Part shown: in pieces, positions 18,693 through 27,737 of the stretch
How the letters are laid out: every line of letters starts with the position of its first letter
How positions within the stretch are numbered: the first letter of the stretch is position 1
Source: Subtercola endophyticus
GTDB taxonomy: Bacteria; Actinomycetota; Actinomycetes; Actinomycetales; Microbacteriaceae
Length of the DNA stretch: 64,000 nt
Direction of reading: 5' to 3'
Assembly (NCBI RefSeq): GCF_021044565.1
Contig: NZ_CP087997.1
Span: forward strand, 1,426,001 to 1,490,000
Translations under genes and position numbers: made by a program
Notes under the pieces: generated by a model
Databases searched by the model: none
Told to the model about the DNA's origin: nothing
What the model saw: the letters and a program-made list of their open reading frames with translations, nothing else

Positions 18693-19652
18693 CTAGTTCG
18701 AGCTGCTCGTTGTGACGGATGCTGCGCCCACGGTATCGGCGACCGAGGCTGGGGTAGCCGCAGGGGCCGACGGCAGTGCGTCGCCGCCCTCGTCGAGCGG
18801 TGAGGTCTTGCCCGGGAGGTTCGTATTGCGGTTGTAGTCGTCGCCCAGCTGGCCGACGTTGCCCTGAGCCTTCAGCGAGGCCGTGTAGGCGTCGAAGTCG
18901 GCCTGCGACACGACCTTCACGTTGAAGAGCATGTCGGAGTGGTATTCGCCGCAGAGCTCGGCGCACTTGCCTGCGAAGGTTCCGATGCGCTCGGGCGTGA
19001 CGTACATGTAGTTCGTCTTGCCTGGGATCATGTCTTTCTTGTACAAGAAGTCGATGACCCAGAAGGAGTGGATGACGTCGCGGGAGTGCAGCTCGATGGT
19101 GATCTTCTTGCCGACCGGCAGGTAGAGCGTCGGAATCTGGCTCTCGACGAGCGACCCGTTTGCGTCGGCGGGGTCGGCCTGAGCCTGAACGCCGGCAGTG
19201 TAGGTGTTCTGGTCGACGTAGTTGAAGTCCCACGCCCACTGCTTGCCGTAGACCGAGATGGTCTGGTCGGGCTGCGCGTAGGGCTGCTCGATGTCGGCCT
19301 GGTCTTGGGCGGTGAACGCGAAGAAGCCGAGCACCAGAATCAGCGGAACGATCGTGTAGAAGATCTCGATCGGCATGTTGTAGCGCAGCTGAACCGGAAG
19401 CCCGGTCTGCCCACGACGGCGGCGGAAGACGACCACGGCCCAGATCGTGAGGCCCCACGTGATGATGCCGACACACAGCAGAACGATCCACGAGGTGACC
19501 CACAAGCCGGTGACCATGCTGGTGTTGTTCGTGGTGTCGGAGTCACCCGGCAGGAAGCCCTGCAGCTGTTGCTGCGAGCACCCGGCGAGCAACAGACCCA
19601 CGGTCACAATGACCGGAACCGCAACCCATCTAAGACGACGTTTCGAGCGCAC
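18693..19652 (-). CDS. ctaC: Cytochrome c oxidase subunit II
   Basis: A 319-residue lipoprotein: signal peptide with lipobox LLLAGC (Cys near 25), two membrane helices (about 50-72 and 95-115) and a periplasmic-side cupredoxin domain. The CuA site [12 protein letters not shown] near 229 supplies both Cys, the Glu, His and Met ligands. It accepts electrons from QcrC. GTG 19652 is the first start before the signal peptide. A Ser/Ala/Pro-rich C-terminal tail of about 45 residues follows the CuA domain. First gene of ctaC-ctaD-ctaF. Confidence 0.96.
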   Translation of the reverse strand: MRSKRRLRWVAVPVIVTVGLLLAGCSQQQLQGFLPGDSDTTNNTSMVTGLWVTSWIVLLCVGIITWGLTIWAVVVFRRRRGQTGLPVQLRYNMPIEIFYTIVPLILVLGFFAFTAQDQADIEQPYAQPDQTISVYGKQWAWDFNYVDQNTYTAGVQAQADPADANGSLVESQIPTLYLPVGKKITIELHSRDVIHSFWVIDFLYKKDMIPGKTNYMYVTPERIGTFAGKCAELCGEYHSDMLFNVKVVSQADFDAYTASLKAQGNVGQLGDDYNRNTNLPGKTSPLDEGGDALPSAPAATPASVADTVGAASVTTSSSN

Positions 19653-19791
19653 CTGTAACCCTTCGGATGTACTGCTGGCAGAACTTGTGTCAAGTGTATT
19701 TGACGCTGCCTAGCCTACTGTGTCGAATTCAGCCTGAAAGTTTATAGGGGCGGGTCTGCCAAGCGTGTCTGAGTCTGCTAGAGCATGAAAA

Positions 19792-19831
19792 TACCCCCCG
19801 AGATCCGCGTATTCACGGGCCTCGGGGGGTA
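19792..19831 (-). terminator. Hairpin terminator downstream of the A-type Fe-S gene
   Basis: TACCCCCCGAG (19792-19802) and CTCGGGGGGTA (19821-19831) are perfect 11-base arms with an 18-base loop. On the minus strand the stem is followed by TTTTC, so it probably ends the transcript of the Fe-S carrier gene ahead of the ctaC promoter region. Confidence 0.65.
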
Positions 19832-19901
19832 AAGCTGAGTAATTCTACCCAGCGTAGAAATTTTTTCGATCAGCGGCGCGTGGCCACCGGTCGGGGGCGT
19901 C

Positions 19902-20264
19902 TTAGTGGAACGAGTCGCCGCACGCGCAGCTGCCGGCCGCATTCGGGTTGTCGATGGTGAAACCCTGCTTCGAAATGGTGTCTTCGAAGTCGATGGTGGC
20001 ACCCTCGAGGTACGGAACGCTCATTTTGTCGACGATGACCTCGACGCCGTCGAAGTCGACCACGCCGTCGCCGTCGAGTTCACGCTCGTCGAAGTACAAC
20101 TGATAGATGAGCCCCGAGCATCCGCCGGGCTGCACCGCCACGCGCAGACGCAGGTCGTCACGGCCCTCCTGGGTGAGCAGGCTGCGCACTTTGTTCGCGG
20201 CCTGGTCGGTGAGACCGACCTTGTGTGCGGGTGCTTCGACCTGTGGGGCGAGGGTGTCGCTCAT
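19902..20264 (-). CDS. erpA: A-type iron-sulfur carrier (HesB/IscA/ErpA family)
   Basis: A 120-residue A-type carrier delivering Fe-S clusters to apo-proteins. The three conserved Cys are in QPGGCSGLIY and in the C-terminal CACGDSF (CxC). A homologue sits near ctaC in M. tuberculosis (Rv2204c), so the neighbourhood is conserved and suits assembly of the Rieske cluster, which is inference. ATG 20264 is preceded by AGGAGAC. Orthology to ErpA rather than IscA is probable but not certain. Confidence 0.9.
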   Translation of the reverse strand: MSDTLAPQVEAPAHKVGLTDQAANKVRSLLTQEGRDDLRLRVAVQPGGCSGLIYQLYFDERELDGDGVVDFDGVEVIVDKMSVPYLEGATIDFEDTISKQGFTIDNPNAAGSCACGDSFH

Positions 20265-20331
20265 GTATGTCTCCTAACGGGTGACCAGCAATGACCTAGA
20301 TTCTAAACCAGCAACCTGCGAGTGCGGCGGA

Positions 20332-21783
20332 TCATTCCGCACTCGGTGAAGAAAGTTCGGCGAGTGATTTCTCGGCGAGACGCGACAGCAGCAGTGCCTC
20401 GGTCAGAATCGCGCGCTTGAACACCCCGAGGTGCAGCGATTCATTCGGGCTGTGCGCACGGGTGTCGGGGTCTTCGACACCGGTCACCAGAATCTGGGCG
20501 GACGGAAAGACACGCACGAGGTCGGCGATGAACGGAATCGAGCCGCCGACCCCGGTCTCCACCGGTTGCACACCCCAGCCGTCGGCCATCGCCCGCTTCG
20601 CCTCGGCCACCGCCCAGCCGCTGGTGTCGACGAGAAAGGCCTGCCCCGTGTCGACGTCGGTGATGTCGAGGTGGGCCCCGAAGGGAGCGTGAGCACGCAA
20701 ATGGGCGTCGATGGCGGCGTAGGCCTGCCGGGCATCCTGACCCGGGGCGACACGCGCACTGATCTTCACGGCGATCTGCGGCGAGAGGGTGTTCGACGCG
20801 TTCACGACGGTCGGAGCATCGATTCCCGTCACCGTGATGGAGGGCTGCGCCCAGAGCCGGCTCAAGATCGGGCCAGAGCCGATGGGCGTGACGCCCGGCA
20901 GCAGCCCGGCATCCGCTACGAAGGTCTCTTCCGGGCTGTCGGGCACGGTCTCGCCAGAGGAGGTGAGGCCGTCGACGGCCACGCTGCCGTCGGCATTCCA
21001 GAGCGAGTCGAGAAGACGGATGGTGGCGAGCATCGCATCGGGCGCTGCTCCCCCGAACATGCCCGAGTGCGAAGCGTGGGCGAGCGTCGAGACCGTCAGC
21101 TTGAACGTCACGTTGCCGCGCAGGCTGATGGTGAGGGCAGGAGTGTCGGTGTTCCAGTTGTCAGAGTCGGCGACGATGATGACGTCGGCGGCCATCTGCT
21201 GCCGGTGCGTCTCGAGAAAGTCGGCGAACGACCGCGATCCGAACTCCTCTTCGCCCTCGATGAAGACCACGAGCCCGAGCTCGAGTTCGTCGCCGTAGCT
21301 GTCGGCGAGAGCCTGCACCGCCGCGACATGCGACACCACGCCCGCTTTATCGTCTGCGGCGCCGCGGCCGTAGAGCCGGTCGCCGCGCACGGTGGGCTCG
21401 AACGGGGGCGACTGCCAGTCGGAGTCGGCGCCGGGCGGCTGCACGTCGTGGTGGGCGTACAGCAGCACCGTCGGGCGCCCGTTGCGGGCCGCGCGGGTTG
21501 CGAGTACGGCGGGCTGGCCCGGTGTGCCGTCGTCGGTGGATGCCCGGGCGACCGTCACCTCGTCGAACACTCCCGTGCCCTCGAACAGCGCAGCCACGGC
21601 CTCGGCGCTGCGGGCCACCTCGGCGGGGTCGAACGAATCCCACGACACCGACGGAATGCGCACCAGATCGGTCAGATCGGCGATCGTCGACGGCAGCGCG
21701 GCCTCGACGAAACTCCGGATGCCCGCCTCGCGTTCGCCGCCAGCGTCTTCTTTCTCGGCATTACTGCCCTGTTGCTCGGTCAT
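20332..21783 (-). CDS. M20 family metallopeptidase (dipeptidase)
   Basis: A 483-residue dinuclear zinc dipeptidase. Metal-site motifs: VLLYAHHDVQPPG (His-Asp), LYGRGAADDKAG (bridging Asp), FIEGEEEFGS (Glu pair) and a later VADSDNW. The dimerisation lid lies around residues 200-340. It cleaves short peptides in the cytoplasm. ATG 21783 is chosen because the 42 codons open further upstream run across the divergent DUF3043 start region. It shares a 58-base divergent region with that gene. Confidence 0.92.
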   Translation of the reverse strand: MTEQQGSNAEKEDAGGEREAGIRSFVEAALPSTIADLTDLVRIPSVSWDSFDPAEVARSAEAVAALFEGTGVFDEVTVARASTDDGTPGQPAVLATRAARNGRPTVLLYAHHDVQPPGADSDWQSPPFEPTVRGDRLYGRGAADDKAGVVSHVAAVQALADSYGDELELGLVVFIEGEEEFGSRSFADFLETHRQQMAADVIIVADSDNWNTDTPALTISLRGNVTFKLTVSTLAHASHSGMFGGAAPDAMLATIRLLDSLWNADGSVAVDGLTSSGETVPDSPEETFVADAGLLPGVTPIGSGPILSRLWAQPSITVTGIDAPTVVNASNTLSPQIAVKISARVAPGQDARQAYAAIDAHLRAHAPFGAHLDITDVDTGQAFLVDTSGWAVAEAKRAMADGWGVQPVETGVGGSIPFIADLVRVFPSAQILVTGVEDPDTRAHSPNESLHLGVFKRAILTEALLLSRLAEKSLAELSSPSAE

Positions 21784-21841
21784 ACCGGTAATCTTAGAAG
21801 GGCGGGCCGTTCCGCTTGCCCGCGTGACCCAAGGACTGACT

Positions 21842-22411
21842 GTGGCTAAGACTTCTTCTTCATCAGCTGATGTGATCGACACCGCTCCCGAGACCGCTCC
21901 GTCGGGCAAGGGTCACGCCACTCCCACTCGCAAGGAGCGTGAGGCGGCCAACAAGAAGCCGCTCGTTCCCAGCGACCGCAAAGAGGCAGCACGGTCGGCC
22001 AAGACGCAGAACCAGGCGCAGCGTGAGCGCGCCCGGGTCGGTATGGCCGCCGGCGAAGAGAAGTACCTGCTCGCGCGCGACAAGGGTGTGCAGCGCCGCT
22101 TCGTGCGCGACTACATCGACGCGCGCTGGAGTGTCGGCGAGGTCATCATCCCCGTCATGTTCGGCGTCATCCTTCTGATGCTCGTGCCGAACACGAGCAT
22201 CCAGACCTACCTGATGCTGGTGCTGTACGCCTTCGTGCTCGTGGCCGGCATCGACATCTTTCTCATGGGCAACCACATCAACAAGAAGCTGATGGCCAAG
22301 TACGGGTCGCTCGACCGGGGCCTGCGCTGGTACGGCGCGATGCGCGCCCTGCAGCTGCGCCCCATGCGCCTGCCGAAGCCGCAGGTGAAGCGCGGCCAGT
22401 TCCCCTCGTAA
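21842..22411 (+). CDS. DUF3043 family membrane protein
   Basis: A 189-residue protein. The N-terminal 70 residues are hydrophilic and rich in Ser, Thr, Lys and Arg (HATPTRKEREAANKKP, RKEAARSAKTQNQAQRERAR). Then come RRFVRDYIDARWSVGE and two adjacent membrane helices (about 102-142). A basic tail contains YGSLDRGLRWYGAMRALQ. These features match actinobacterial DUF3043, which has no known function. GTG 21842 is the only start compatible with the divergent dipeptidase. A shared hairpin at 22458 separates it from the convergent secreted-protein gene. Confidence 0.85.
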   Translation: MAKTSSSSADVIDTAPETAPSGKGHATPTRKEREAANKKPLVPSDRKEAARSAKTQNQAQRERARVGMAAGEEKYLLARDKGVQRRFVRDYIDARWSVGEVIIPVMFGVILLMLVPNTSIQTYLMLVLYAFVLVAGIDIFLMGNHINKKLMAKYGSLDRGLRWYGAMRALQLRPMRLPKPQVKRGQFPS

Positions 22412-22457
22412 CGCCGGTTTAGTTGTAACCCCGGTTTCGTCGTAAACACGCCTTGAC

Positions 22458-22500
22458 GATGAAGGCCCACGAGCTGAAGCAGCGCTCGTGGGCCTTCATC
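22458..22500. terminator. Bidirectional hairpin terminator
   Basis: GATGAAGGCCCACGAGC (22458-22474) and GCTCGTGGGCCTTCATC (22484-22500) are perfect 17-base arms around a 9-base loop, with GTTT following on the + strand. It serves the convergent DUF3043 and secreted-protein genes. The core GGCCCACGAGC recurs in the terminator of the second paralogue at 24605. Confidence 0.85.
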
Positions 22501-22513
22501 GTTTCTGCACTCG

Positions 22514-24451
22514 TTACGGCGCGGTGAGCACGTTCAGCGCGTAAACGGTGTCGCGCACCTGCGAGTTGTAGTGCGCCTCGAGGGTGATCGAGTCGGGGCC
22601 TGGATGCGCGGGGTCAGGCGTGAACGTCGCCGTTCCGTTCTGCGGATCGAAGTTCGTCACGGTACCGAAGTGCGGCTGGTTCACGATGCTGTACGTCAGC
22701 GATTCACCCGGCAGCTGGCTCCAGCCGACCGGTGCGCCCAGGAAACAGTTCGGATTGATACGAACCGGCGTCTTCGCGTCGGTCGTGCTCGAGCCGTTCA
22801 TGCAACTCGGAACGACGTCGCTGATGTGAATGGGAATCGTGAGATCGCCGGAGGAGATACCGAACGTGTCGACGGCCTTTACCGTGATCTGGTCGTCGTA
22901 CTCGCCCTTGATGAGACCCGCTGGCAAGTAATGCAGCTCAGAACCCTGGAACCAGGCCGTACCCTTTGTCGCATCCGTGACGATCTGCGGGGTGAGGTAA
23001 TCGCCGCTCTGCGCCTGGAACTGGTCGCGGTCGACATCGGTGAACCAGCTGTCGGTCGACATCGTGGATTCCATACCGCGCAACACGTTCACGGTCGGTG
23101 ATCCGTTCGCCACTGGTGCGTTACGAACCCGGAAGATCACGTTGAACGGGAACGAGTACGTTCCGTCAGCGGAGACCGCCCAGACCAAGGAGGAGACGAA
23201 CTGGCCGCTGGCGGCGGATGTCGCGGTGTAGTCGATCTTCGTACCATCGGTGCTCACCAAGGGAATCCCGAGCGACGTGTCGGCGTACGTGTGATCGATG
23301 ACGAGACGAACGGGCTTCTTGTCGGGTGCCGCTTCGCAGCCGGCCTGATCGATGCTGAAGCTCGTGGCGAGATCGGGGCCGGCGTCGACGACGCCGCCGT
23401 CGCAGATCGGCACTGTTCGGGCTGAATCCGTGTCGACGCCCAGCATTCCGGTCTTTTTGCTGATGAGGTGGCCCGTGTCGAGGTCACAGGTGAAGACGCC
23501 GTTCTTGCCGACACACGAACTGACGTCGTTGTTCGTGGTTGCGAACACCGCGCGCGCAAGCTGCGAGTCATCGTGGGGAAGCATCGGGTCAGTCATGTTG
23601 AAGATCACGTTGTATCCGACAACCAGGTCTGTGACGACGGTGCTCATGACCGGAGTGACCCGAGCGATGTCCTTCAGACCGTCCGACCCGTTTACACCTC
23701 CCATGCCGTAGACCCCTCGAGTCATGCTGGTGCCGTCGCTCTTGCCCCACGAGAACAGAAACTTGTTTCCGTTCGGTCCAAGGTCTTTGCCGGCGTTCTT
23801 GTTCTTGATGACCTTGAGGCCTTTGGGTACGGCGTTCTTGTCGATGCCCGAAGCATCCGGGCGTCGACCGTCTTCGTCGGCGGTCGATCCTGTTGCGCTC
23901 TGCGTGTAGGGAAACGCCGGAACTCCCGCGTAGATCTCGTTGTCTTCTCGCCCCGAGCTATCGTTGAGAACCATCGTGTCCCAGTCCAGCTTGATACCAC
24001 CTGCTACCGCGGCGGCGGCATAGTCAGCGGCAGCCGAAGTGATCGCCGAGGCATTCGGCGCTGTAGCGTCGGCAAAGAGGCTGCTGTCGAGATAACTCGC
24101 CTGAGCGTCGGCCGGGTTCAGCTGCGCGTTGTCGCCGAGTGGCGGTACCGGCGAGGCATCGGAGTACGGTTGCACCGAATAGTCCGGTGCGTCGACGGGC
24201 GTGGCGTCGGGCGAATCCTCACCGTAGGCGGCGTTCTCGTTCTCCCATTGCTCCTGCAGGTAGTTCTGCGAGTAGGGGCAATCGTTGTCGTCGTATTCTC
24301 CGGCTCGAGGGTTGCTGTTGCCGGTGTTGTCTCCCGAGGGATTGCCAAGGCAGGTGTACGCGCTCGCGGCAGTGACGGGGACGATGGCGCCGAAAAGGCC
24401 CACCACCACCGTTCCGCACACGAGCATGGTCAGAGATCGCTTGTGTTTCAT
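22514..24451 (-). CDS. Secreted protein of unknown function, paralogue 1
   Basis: 645 residues. A Sec signal peptide (cleavage after ASA, residue about 31) leads to a mature N terminus YTCLGNPSGDNTGNSNP. The N-terminal quarter is rich in Asp, Asn, Ala and Pro; a middle region of unknown fold follows. The last 180 residues resemble bacterial cadherin/Ig-like repeats: FTDVDRDQFQAQSGD, LPAGLIKGEYDDQITVKAVD and GTATFTPDPAHPGPDSITLE. Eight Cys of the mature protein are conserved in paralogue 2, suggesting disulfides. There is no LPXTG, lipobox or membrane anchor, so it is probably released or held by contacts. ATG 24451 is preceded by GGAGTC. I do not recognise a named family. Confidence 0.85.
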   Translation of the reverse strand: MKHKRSLTMLVCGTVVVGLFGAIVPVTAASAYTCLGNPSGDNTGNSNPRAGEYDDNDCPYSQNYLQEQWENENAAYGEDSPDATPVDAPDYSVQPYSDASPVPPLGDNAQLNPADAQASYLDSSLFADATAPNASAITSAAADYAAAAVAGGIKLDWDTMVLNDSSGREDNEIYAGVPAFPYTQSATGSTADEDGRRPDASGIDKNAVPKGLKVIKNKNAGKDLGPNGNKFLFSWGKSDGTSMTRGVYGMGGVNGSDGLKDIARVTPVMSTVVTDLVVGYNVIFNMTDPMLPHDDSQLARAVFATTNNDVSSCVGKNGVFTCDLDTGHLISKKTGMLGVDTDSARTVPICDGGVVDAGPDLATSFSIDQAGCEAAPDKKPVRLVIDHTYADTSLGIPLVSTDGTKIDYTATSAASGQFVSSLVWAVSADGTYSFPFNVIFRVRNAPVANGSPTVNVLRGMESTMSTDSWFTDVDRDQFQAQSGDYLTPQIVTDATKGTAWFQGSELHYLPAGLIKGEYDDQITVKAVDTFGISSGDLTIPIHISDVVPSCMNGSSTTDAKTPVRINPNCFLGAPVGWSQLPGESLTYSIVNQPHFGTVTNFDPQNGTATFTPDPAHPGPDSITLEAHYNSQVRDTVYALNVLTAP

Positions 24452-24513
24452 TCGTGACTCCGTAGATCTGAAGGCGTGAGTCGCCCTCGTTGCCTACCTA
24501 GAGTCGATCGACG

Positions 24514-24541
24514 GCGATCTATTACGCCAAAACCCAGAAGT
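24514..24541 (-). promoter_or_regulatory. Upstream element shared by the secreted paralogues (copy 1)
   Basis: On the minus strand GCGTAATAGATCGC (24527-24514) is followed 8 bases later by GACTCT (24505-24500). The same arrangement, GCGTAATRGAWCGC-N8-GACTCT, is at the same distance (62-63 bases) before the paralogue 2 start. It may be a promoter or operator retained after duplication. The rest of the 202-base gap holds only the paralogue 2 terminator. Confidence 0.5.
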
Positions 24542-24604
24542 GACGCATGAACGGGCGCGACTTTGGTCGTGTCGCGGCTGCCGACAGAAAGGCCGCAGCA
24601 CCAA

Positions 24605-24637
24605 AGGCCCACGAGCCGAATGCGTGCTCGTGGGCCT
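24605..24637 (-). terminator. Hairpin terminator after paralogue 2
   Basis: AGGCCCACGAGC (24605-24616) and GCTCGTGGGCCT (24626-24637) are perfect 12-base arms with a 9-base loop. On the minus strand the stem runs into TTTGG. It shares the core GGCCCACGAGC with the terminator at 22458, as expected if the terminator was duplicated with the gene. Confidence 0.75.
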
Positions 24638-24653
24638 CGGTTGTCAGACTCGG

Positions 24654-26579
24654 CTAGGGCGCGGTGAGCACATTCAGTGCGTAAACGGTGTCGCGCACCT
24701 GCGAGTTGTAGTGCGCCTCGAGCGTGATCGAGTCGGGGCCCGGATGCGCGCGGTCAGGTGTGAACGTCGCCGTTCCGTTCTGCGGATCGAAGTTCGTGAC
24801 GGCACCGAACTGCGGCTGCTTCACGATCGAGTAGGTGAGTGATTCACCGGGCAGCTGGCTCCAGCCCACAGGGGCCCCGAGGAAGCAGACAGGGTTGATC
24901 CTCGTCGGCGTTCTGGCATCGGTGGTGCTCACGCCGTTCACACAGCTCGGCACGACGTCACTGACGTGGATCGGGATCGTGACCTCGCCTGACGAGATTC
25001 CGAAACGATCGACGGCCTTGATGGTGATCTGGTCGTCGTACTCACCCTTGATGAGGCCAGCAGCCATGTAGTGCAGGTCTGAGCCCTGGAACCAGGCCGA
25101 CCCCTTCGACGCGTCTGTCACGACCTGATAAGCCAGGTGATCACCACTCTGCGCTTCGAATTGATCACGATCGACATCAGAGAACCAATTCGCCGCCGAC
25201 ACGGTGGACTCCATGCCGCGCAGCACGCTGACGGTCGGCGTACCTGCGACGATCGGAGCATTTCGCACACGGAAGATCACGTTGAACGGCATCGAATAGG
25301 TGCCGTCATCAGAAACGGCCCAGACCAGAGACGACACGAACTGACTGCTCGCGGCAGAAGTCGCGGTGTAGTCGATCGTCGTTCCGTCAGCACTCACGAG
25401 CGGGATGCCGAACGAGGTATCGGCATAGGTGTGATCGATCACGAGGCGAACGGGCTTCTTGTCGGGAGAGGCTTCACAGCCGGCCTGATCGAGGCTGAAA
25501 CTCGAAGCGAGACCGGGACCTGCATCGACAACACCGCCCGCGCAAATCGGAAGTGTGCGATCCGAATCCGTGTTCACGCCGAGCTTTGCCGTGTTGGTAC
25601 TGATCGTGTAGCCCTTATCGAGGTCACACACGAATGTGCCGTTCTTTCCGGTGCACTGGCTGACGTTGTTATTGCTCAACGCAAAGACCGCGCGTGCCAG
25701 TTGAGCGTCATCACTGGGCATTGCGAATCCCAGATCCCACGTATTGAAGCTGATCGTGTAGCCGACAACTAGATCGGAGACGATCGAACTCATGACGGGT
25801 GTGACGGTCGCGAACTTCTCGAGCCCGAACATGCCGTCTTTGACCCCTTGGGTCAGGGTTACGCCGTTACCCAGCGTCCAGGAAAAAGTGAACTTGTTGT
25901 TGCCCGCACCGAGATCCTTACCGACGTTCTTATTCGAGATGACCTTCAATCCTTTGGGCACCACGTTCTTGTCGACCCCCGACTGATCTGACCGGCGCCC
26001 GTCTTCGTCAGCGGTCGACCCAGTGGAGCGCTGTGGATACGGAAAGGCGGGAACACCCTGATAGATCTCGCCGTCGACCTTCGGTGCAGCTTCACTGATC
26101 GCCATTTTGTCCCACGGCAAACTGATACCACCCGCGACTGCAGCGGCTGCGACAGAGGCCGCTGCAGTGGCTGCTTCACTCGCACCAGGCGCGACCGCGC
26201 TCGCGAAAAGGTCACTCGACAAATAGCTCGATTCTGTGTCGAGAGGATTCAGCCGACCGTTGTCGCCCAACGGTGGCACGGAAATCGTGTCGGTGTAGGG
26301 AGTGATGGAGTAGTCCGGCGCATCAACCGGTGTCGCGTCAGGCGAATCCTGTTGATAGCCCTCGTGGAGGTTGCGCCACTGCTCTTCGAGTTGGGCTTCC
26401 GTGTACGGGCAGTCGTTGTCATCGTATTCACCCGCCTCCGGATTGCTATTGCCCGTGTTATCTCCGCTGGGATTGCCTAAACACGTGTAGGCGCTGGCGG
26501 AGGTGGCCGGGATCGCAGCAATCGCTCCGATGACGGCCAGACCACAAACCAGCATCGCGGTCGTGCGTTTGTGCTTCAA
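24654..26579 (-). CDS. Secreted protein of unknown function, paralogue 2
   Basis: 641 residues, the tandem paralogue of the preceding gene along its whole length, with long identical blocks. Signal peptide ending ASA, mature start YTCLGNPSGDNTGNSNP, then the shared DEDGRR motif followed by VPKGLKVI, and the same C-terminal Ig/cadherin-like pair ending YALNVLTAP. All eight mature-protein Cys of paralogue 1 are kept. The 3' 130 bases are almost identical in DNA as well, while the N-terminal quarters differ more and carry small indels. The start is TTG 26579 (its Lys-His-Lys-Arg matches paralogue 1), preceded by GGAGTC. Function unknown. Confidence 0.85.
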   Translation of the reverse strand: MKHKRTTAMLVCGLAVIGAIAAIPATSASAYTCLGNPSGDNTGNSNPEAGEYDDNDCPYTEAQLEEQWRNLHEGYQQDSPDATPVDAPDYSITPYTDTISVPPLGDNGRLNPLDTESSYLSSDLFASAVAPGASEAATAAASVAAAAVAGGISLPWDKMAISEAAPKVDGEIYQGVPAFPYPQRSTGSTADEDGRRSDQSGVDKNVVPKGLKVISNKNVGKDLGAGNNKFTFSWTLGNGVTLTQGVKDGMFGLEKFATVTPVMSSIVSDLVVGYTISFNTWDLGFAMPSDDAQLARAVFALSNNNVSQCTGKNGTFVCDLDKGYTISTNTAKLGVNTDSDRTLPICAGGVVDAGPGLASSFSLDQAGCEASPDKKPVRLVIDHTYADTSFGIPLVSADGTTIDYTATSAASSQFVSSLVWAVSDDGTYSMPFNVIFRVRNAPIVAGTPTVSVLRGMESTVSAANWFSDVDRDQFEAQSGDHLAYQVVTDASKGSAWFQGSDLHYMAAGLIKGEYDDQITIKAVDRFGISSGEVTIPIHVSDVVPSCVNGVSTTDARTPTRINPVCFLGAPVGWSQLPGESLTYSIVKQPQFGAVTNFDPQNGTATFTPDRAHPGPDSITLEAHYNSQVRDTVYALNVLTAP

Positions 26580-26627
26580 TTCAAGACTCCGAGAATCCGG
26601 CGGCGAGTGTCGCCCCCTGCACTGAGA

Positions 26628-26654
26628 GAGTCCAGTTGGTGCGTTCCATTACGC
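26628..26654 (-). promoter_or_regulatory. Upstream element shared by the secreted paralogues (copy 2)
   Basis: Minus strand GCGTAATGGAACGC (26654-26641), then 8 bases, then GACTCT. It starts 62 bases before the TTG start, against 63 for paralogue 1. Sequence between the element and the gene is less conserved except for the leader GGAGTC at the RBS. Confidence 0.5.
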
Positions 26655-26696
26655 GTAACGTCGAAAAATTCGCTGGACGTCGGGCGACGACGAGAC

Positions 26697-27737
26697 TCAG
26701 TGAGCCCCGCGCAGGCGCAGCAGGCCGCGGTTGATCTCGCACGCCCAGAGGGGGCCGCGGTAGAGGAATGCGGTGTAACCCTGCACGAGAGTGGCTCCGG
26801 CGTCAAGACGCGACGCCACGTCTTCGGCCGTTTCCACGCCGCCGACCGAAATGATGCAGAGCGAGGCGGGTACGACCGAGCGAAGAAGGCGGAGCACCTC
26901 GAGCGAGCGAGCGGCCAGCGGCGCACCCGAGAGTCCGCCGGCTCCGGCCGCCGTGATCTTCGCGGGGTCGCTGACGAGTCCGTCGCGCGAGATGGTGGTA
27001 TTGGTGGCGATGATGCCGTCGAGACCGAGCGAGACGGCGAGTTCGGCGATACGCCGCACCTCGTCGTCAGTGAGGTCGGGGGCGATCTTCACCAGCAACG
27101 GCACGGAGCCAGCCTCTTCGCGCACGGCAACGAGAAGGGGCGCGAGTTTGTCGAGCTCTTGCAGCCCTCGCAGCCCGGGGGTGTTCGGCGAGCTGACGTT
27201 GACGACGAGATAGTCGGCCACGGGAGCCAGGGCGCGCGCCGAAGTGCGGTAGTCGTCGATGGCGTCGTCGACGTCGACAACGCGGCTCTTGCCGATGTTC
27301 ACTCCCACGATGGGGCGTCGGGGCGCGACCGTCGTCTCTGCGATGCGGAGTGCGGCAGGGCCCGCTCCTCCGTTGTTGAAGCCCATGCGGTTGACGACAG
27401 CACGGTCATCCACCAGCCGGAACAGGCGCGGGCGTTCGTTGCCGGGCTGCGCCTTGGCGGTGAGGGTGCCAACCTCGACGTGCCCGAAACCGAGTTGGCC
27501 GAGGCCGAGAATCGCGCGGCCGTCTTTGTCGAAGCCGGCAGCGACGCCGAAGGGCGAGTCGAAGGTGAGGCCGAGCGTGGAAACCGCGAGTGAAGGGTCG
27601 GGAGCGGTGTAACGGCGCATCCAGTCTCCGACGCGGGTGCGTGGCAGAGCGCGAATGACGTCGAACGCGAGGTGGTGCGCGTCTTCGGGGTCGAGGCGGG
27701 TGAAAAAGTGACGAAAGAGCAGCGAGTAGGCGCTCAC
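26697..27737 (-). CDS. pyrD: Dihydroorotate dehydrogenase (quinone), class 2
   Basis: A 346-residue membrane-associated flavoenzyme that oxidises dihydroorotate to orotate with quinone in pyrimidine synthesis. Motifs: the N-terminal amphipathic helix typical of class 2 ([20 protein letters not shown]), [11 protein letters not shown], catalytic Ser in [15 protein letters not shown], and the phosphate-binding [13 protein letters not shown] followed by [14 protein letters not shown] 27737 overlaps the nrdR stop by 4 bases (GTGA), so the two genes are translationally coupled. Confidence 0.96.
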   Translation of the reverse strand: MSAYSLLFRHFFTRLDPEDAHHLAFDVIRALPRTRVGDWMRRYTAPDPSLAVSTLGLTFDSPFGVAAGFDKDGRAILGLGQLGFGHVEVGTLTAKAQPGNERPRLFRLVDDRAVVNRMGFNNGGAGPAALRIAETTVAPRRPIVGVNIGKSRVVDVDDAIDDYRTSARALAPVADYLVVNVSSPNTPGLRGLQELDKLAPLLVAVREEAGSVPLLVKIAPDLTDDEVRRIAELAVSLGLDGIIATNTTISRDGLVSDPAKITAAGAGGLSGAPLAARSLEVLRLLRSVVPASLCIISVGGVETAEDVASRLDAGATLVQGYTAFLYRGPLWACEINRGLLRLRGAH

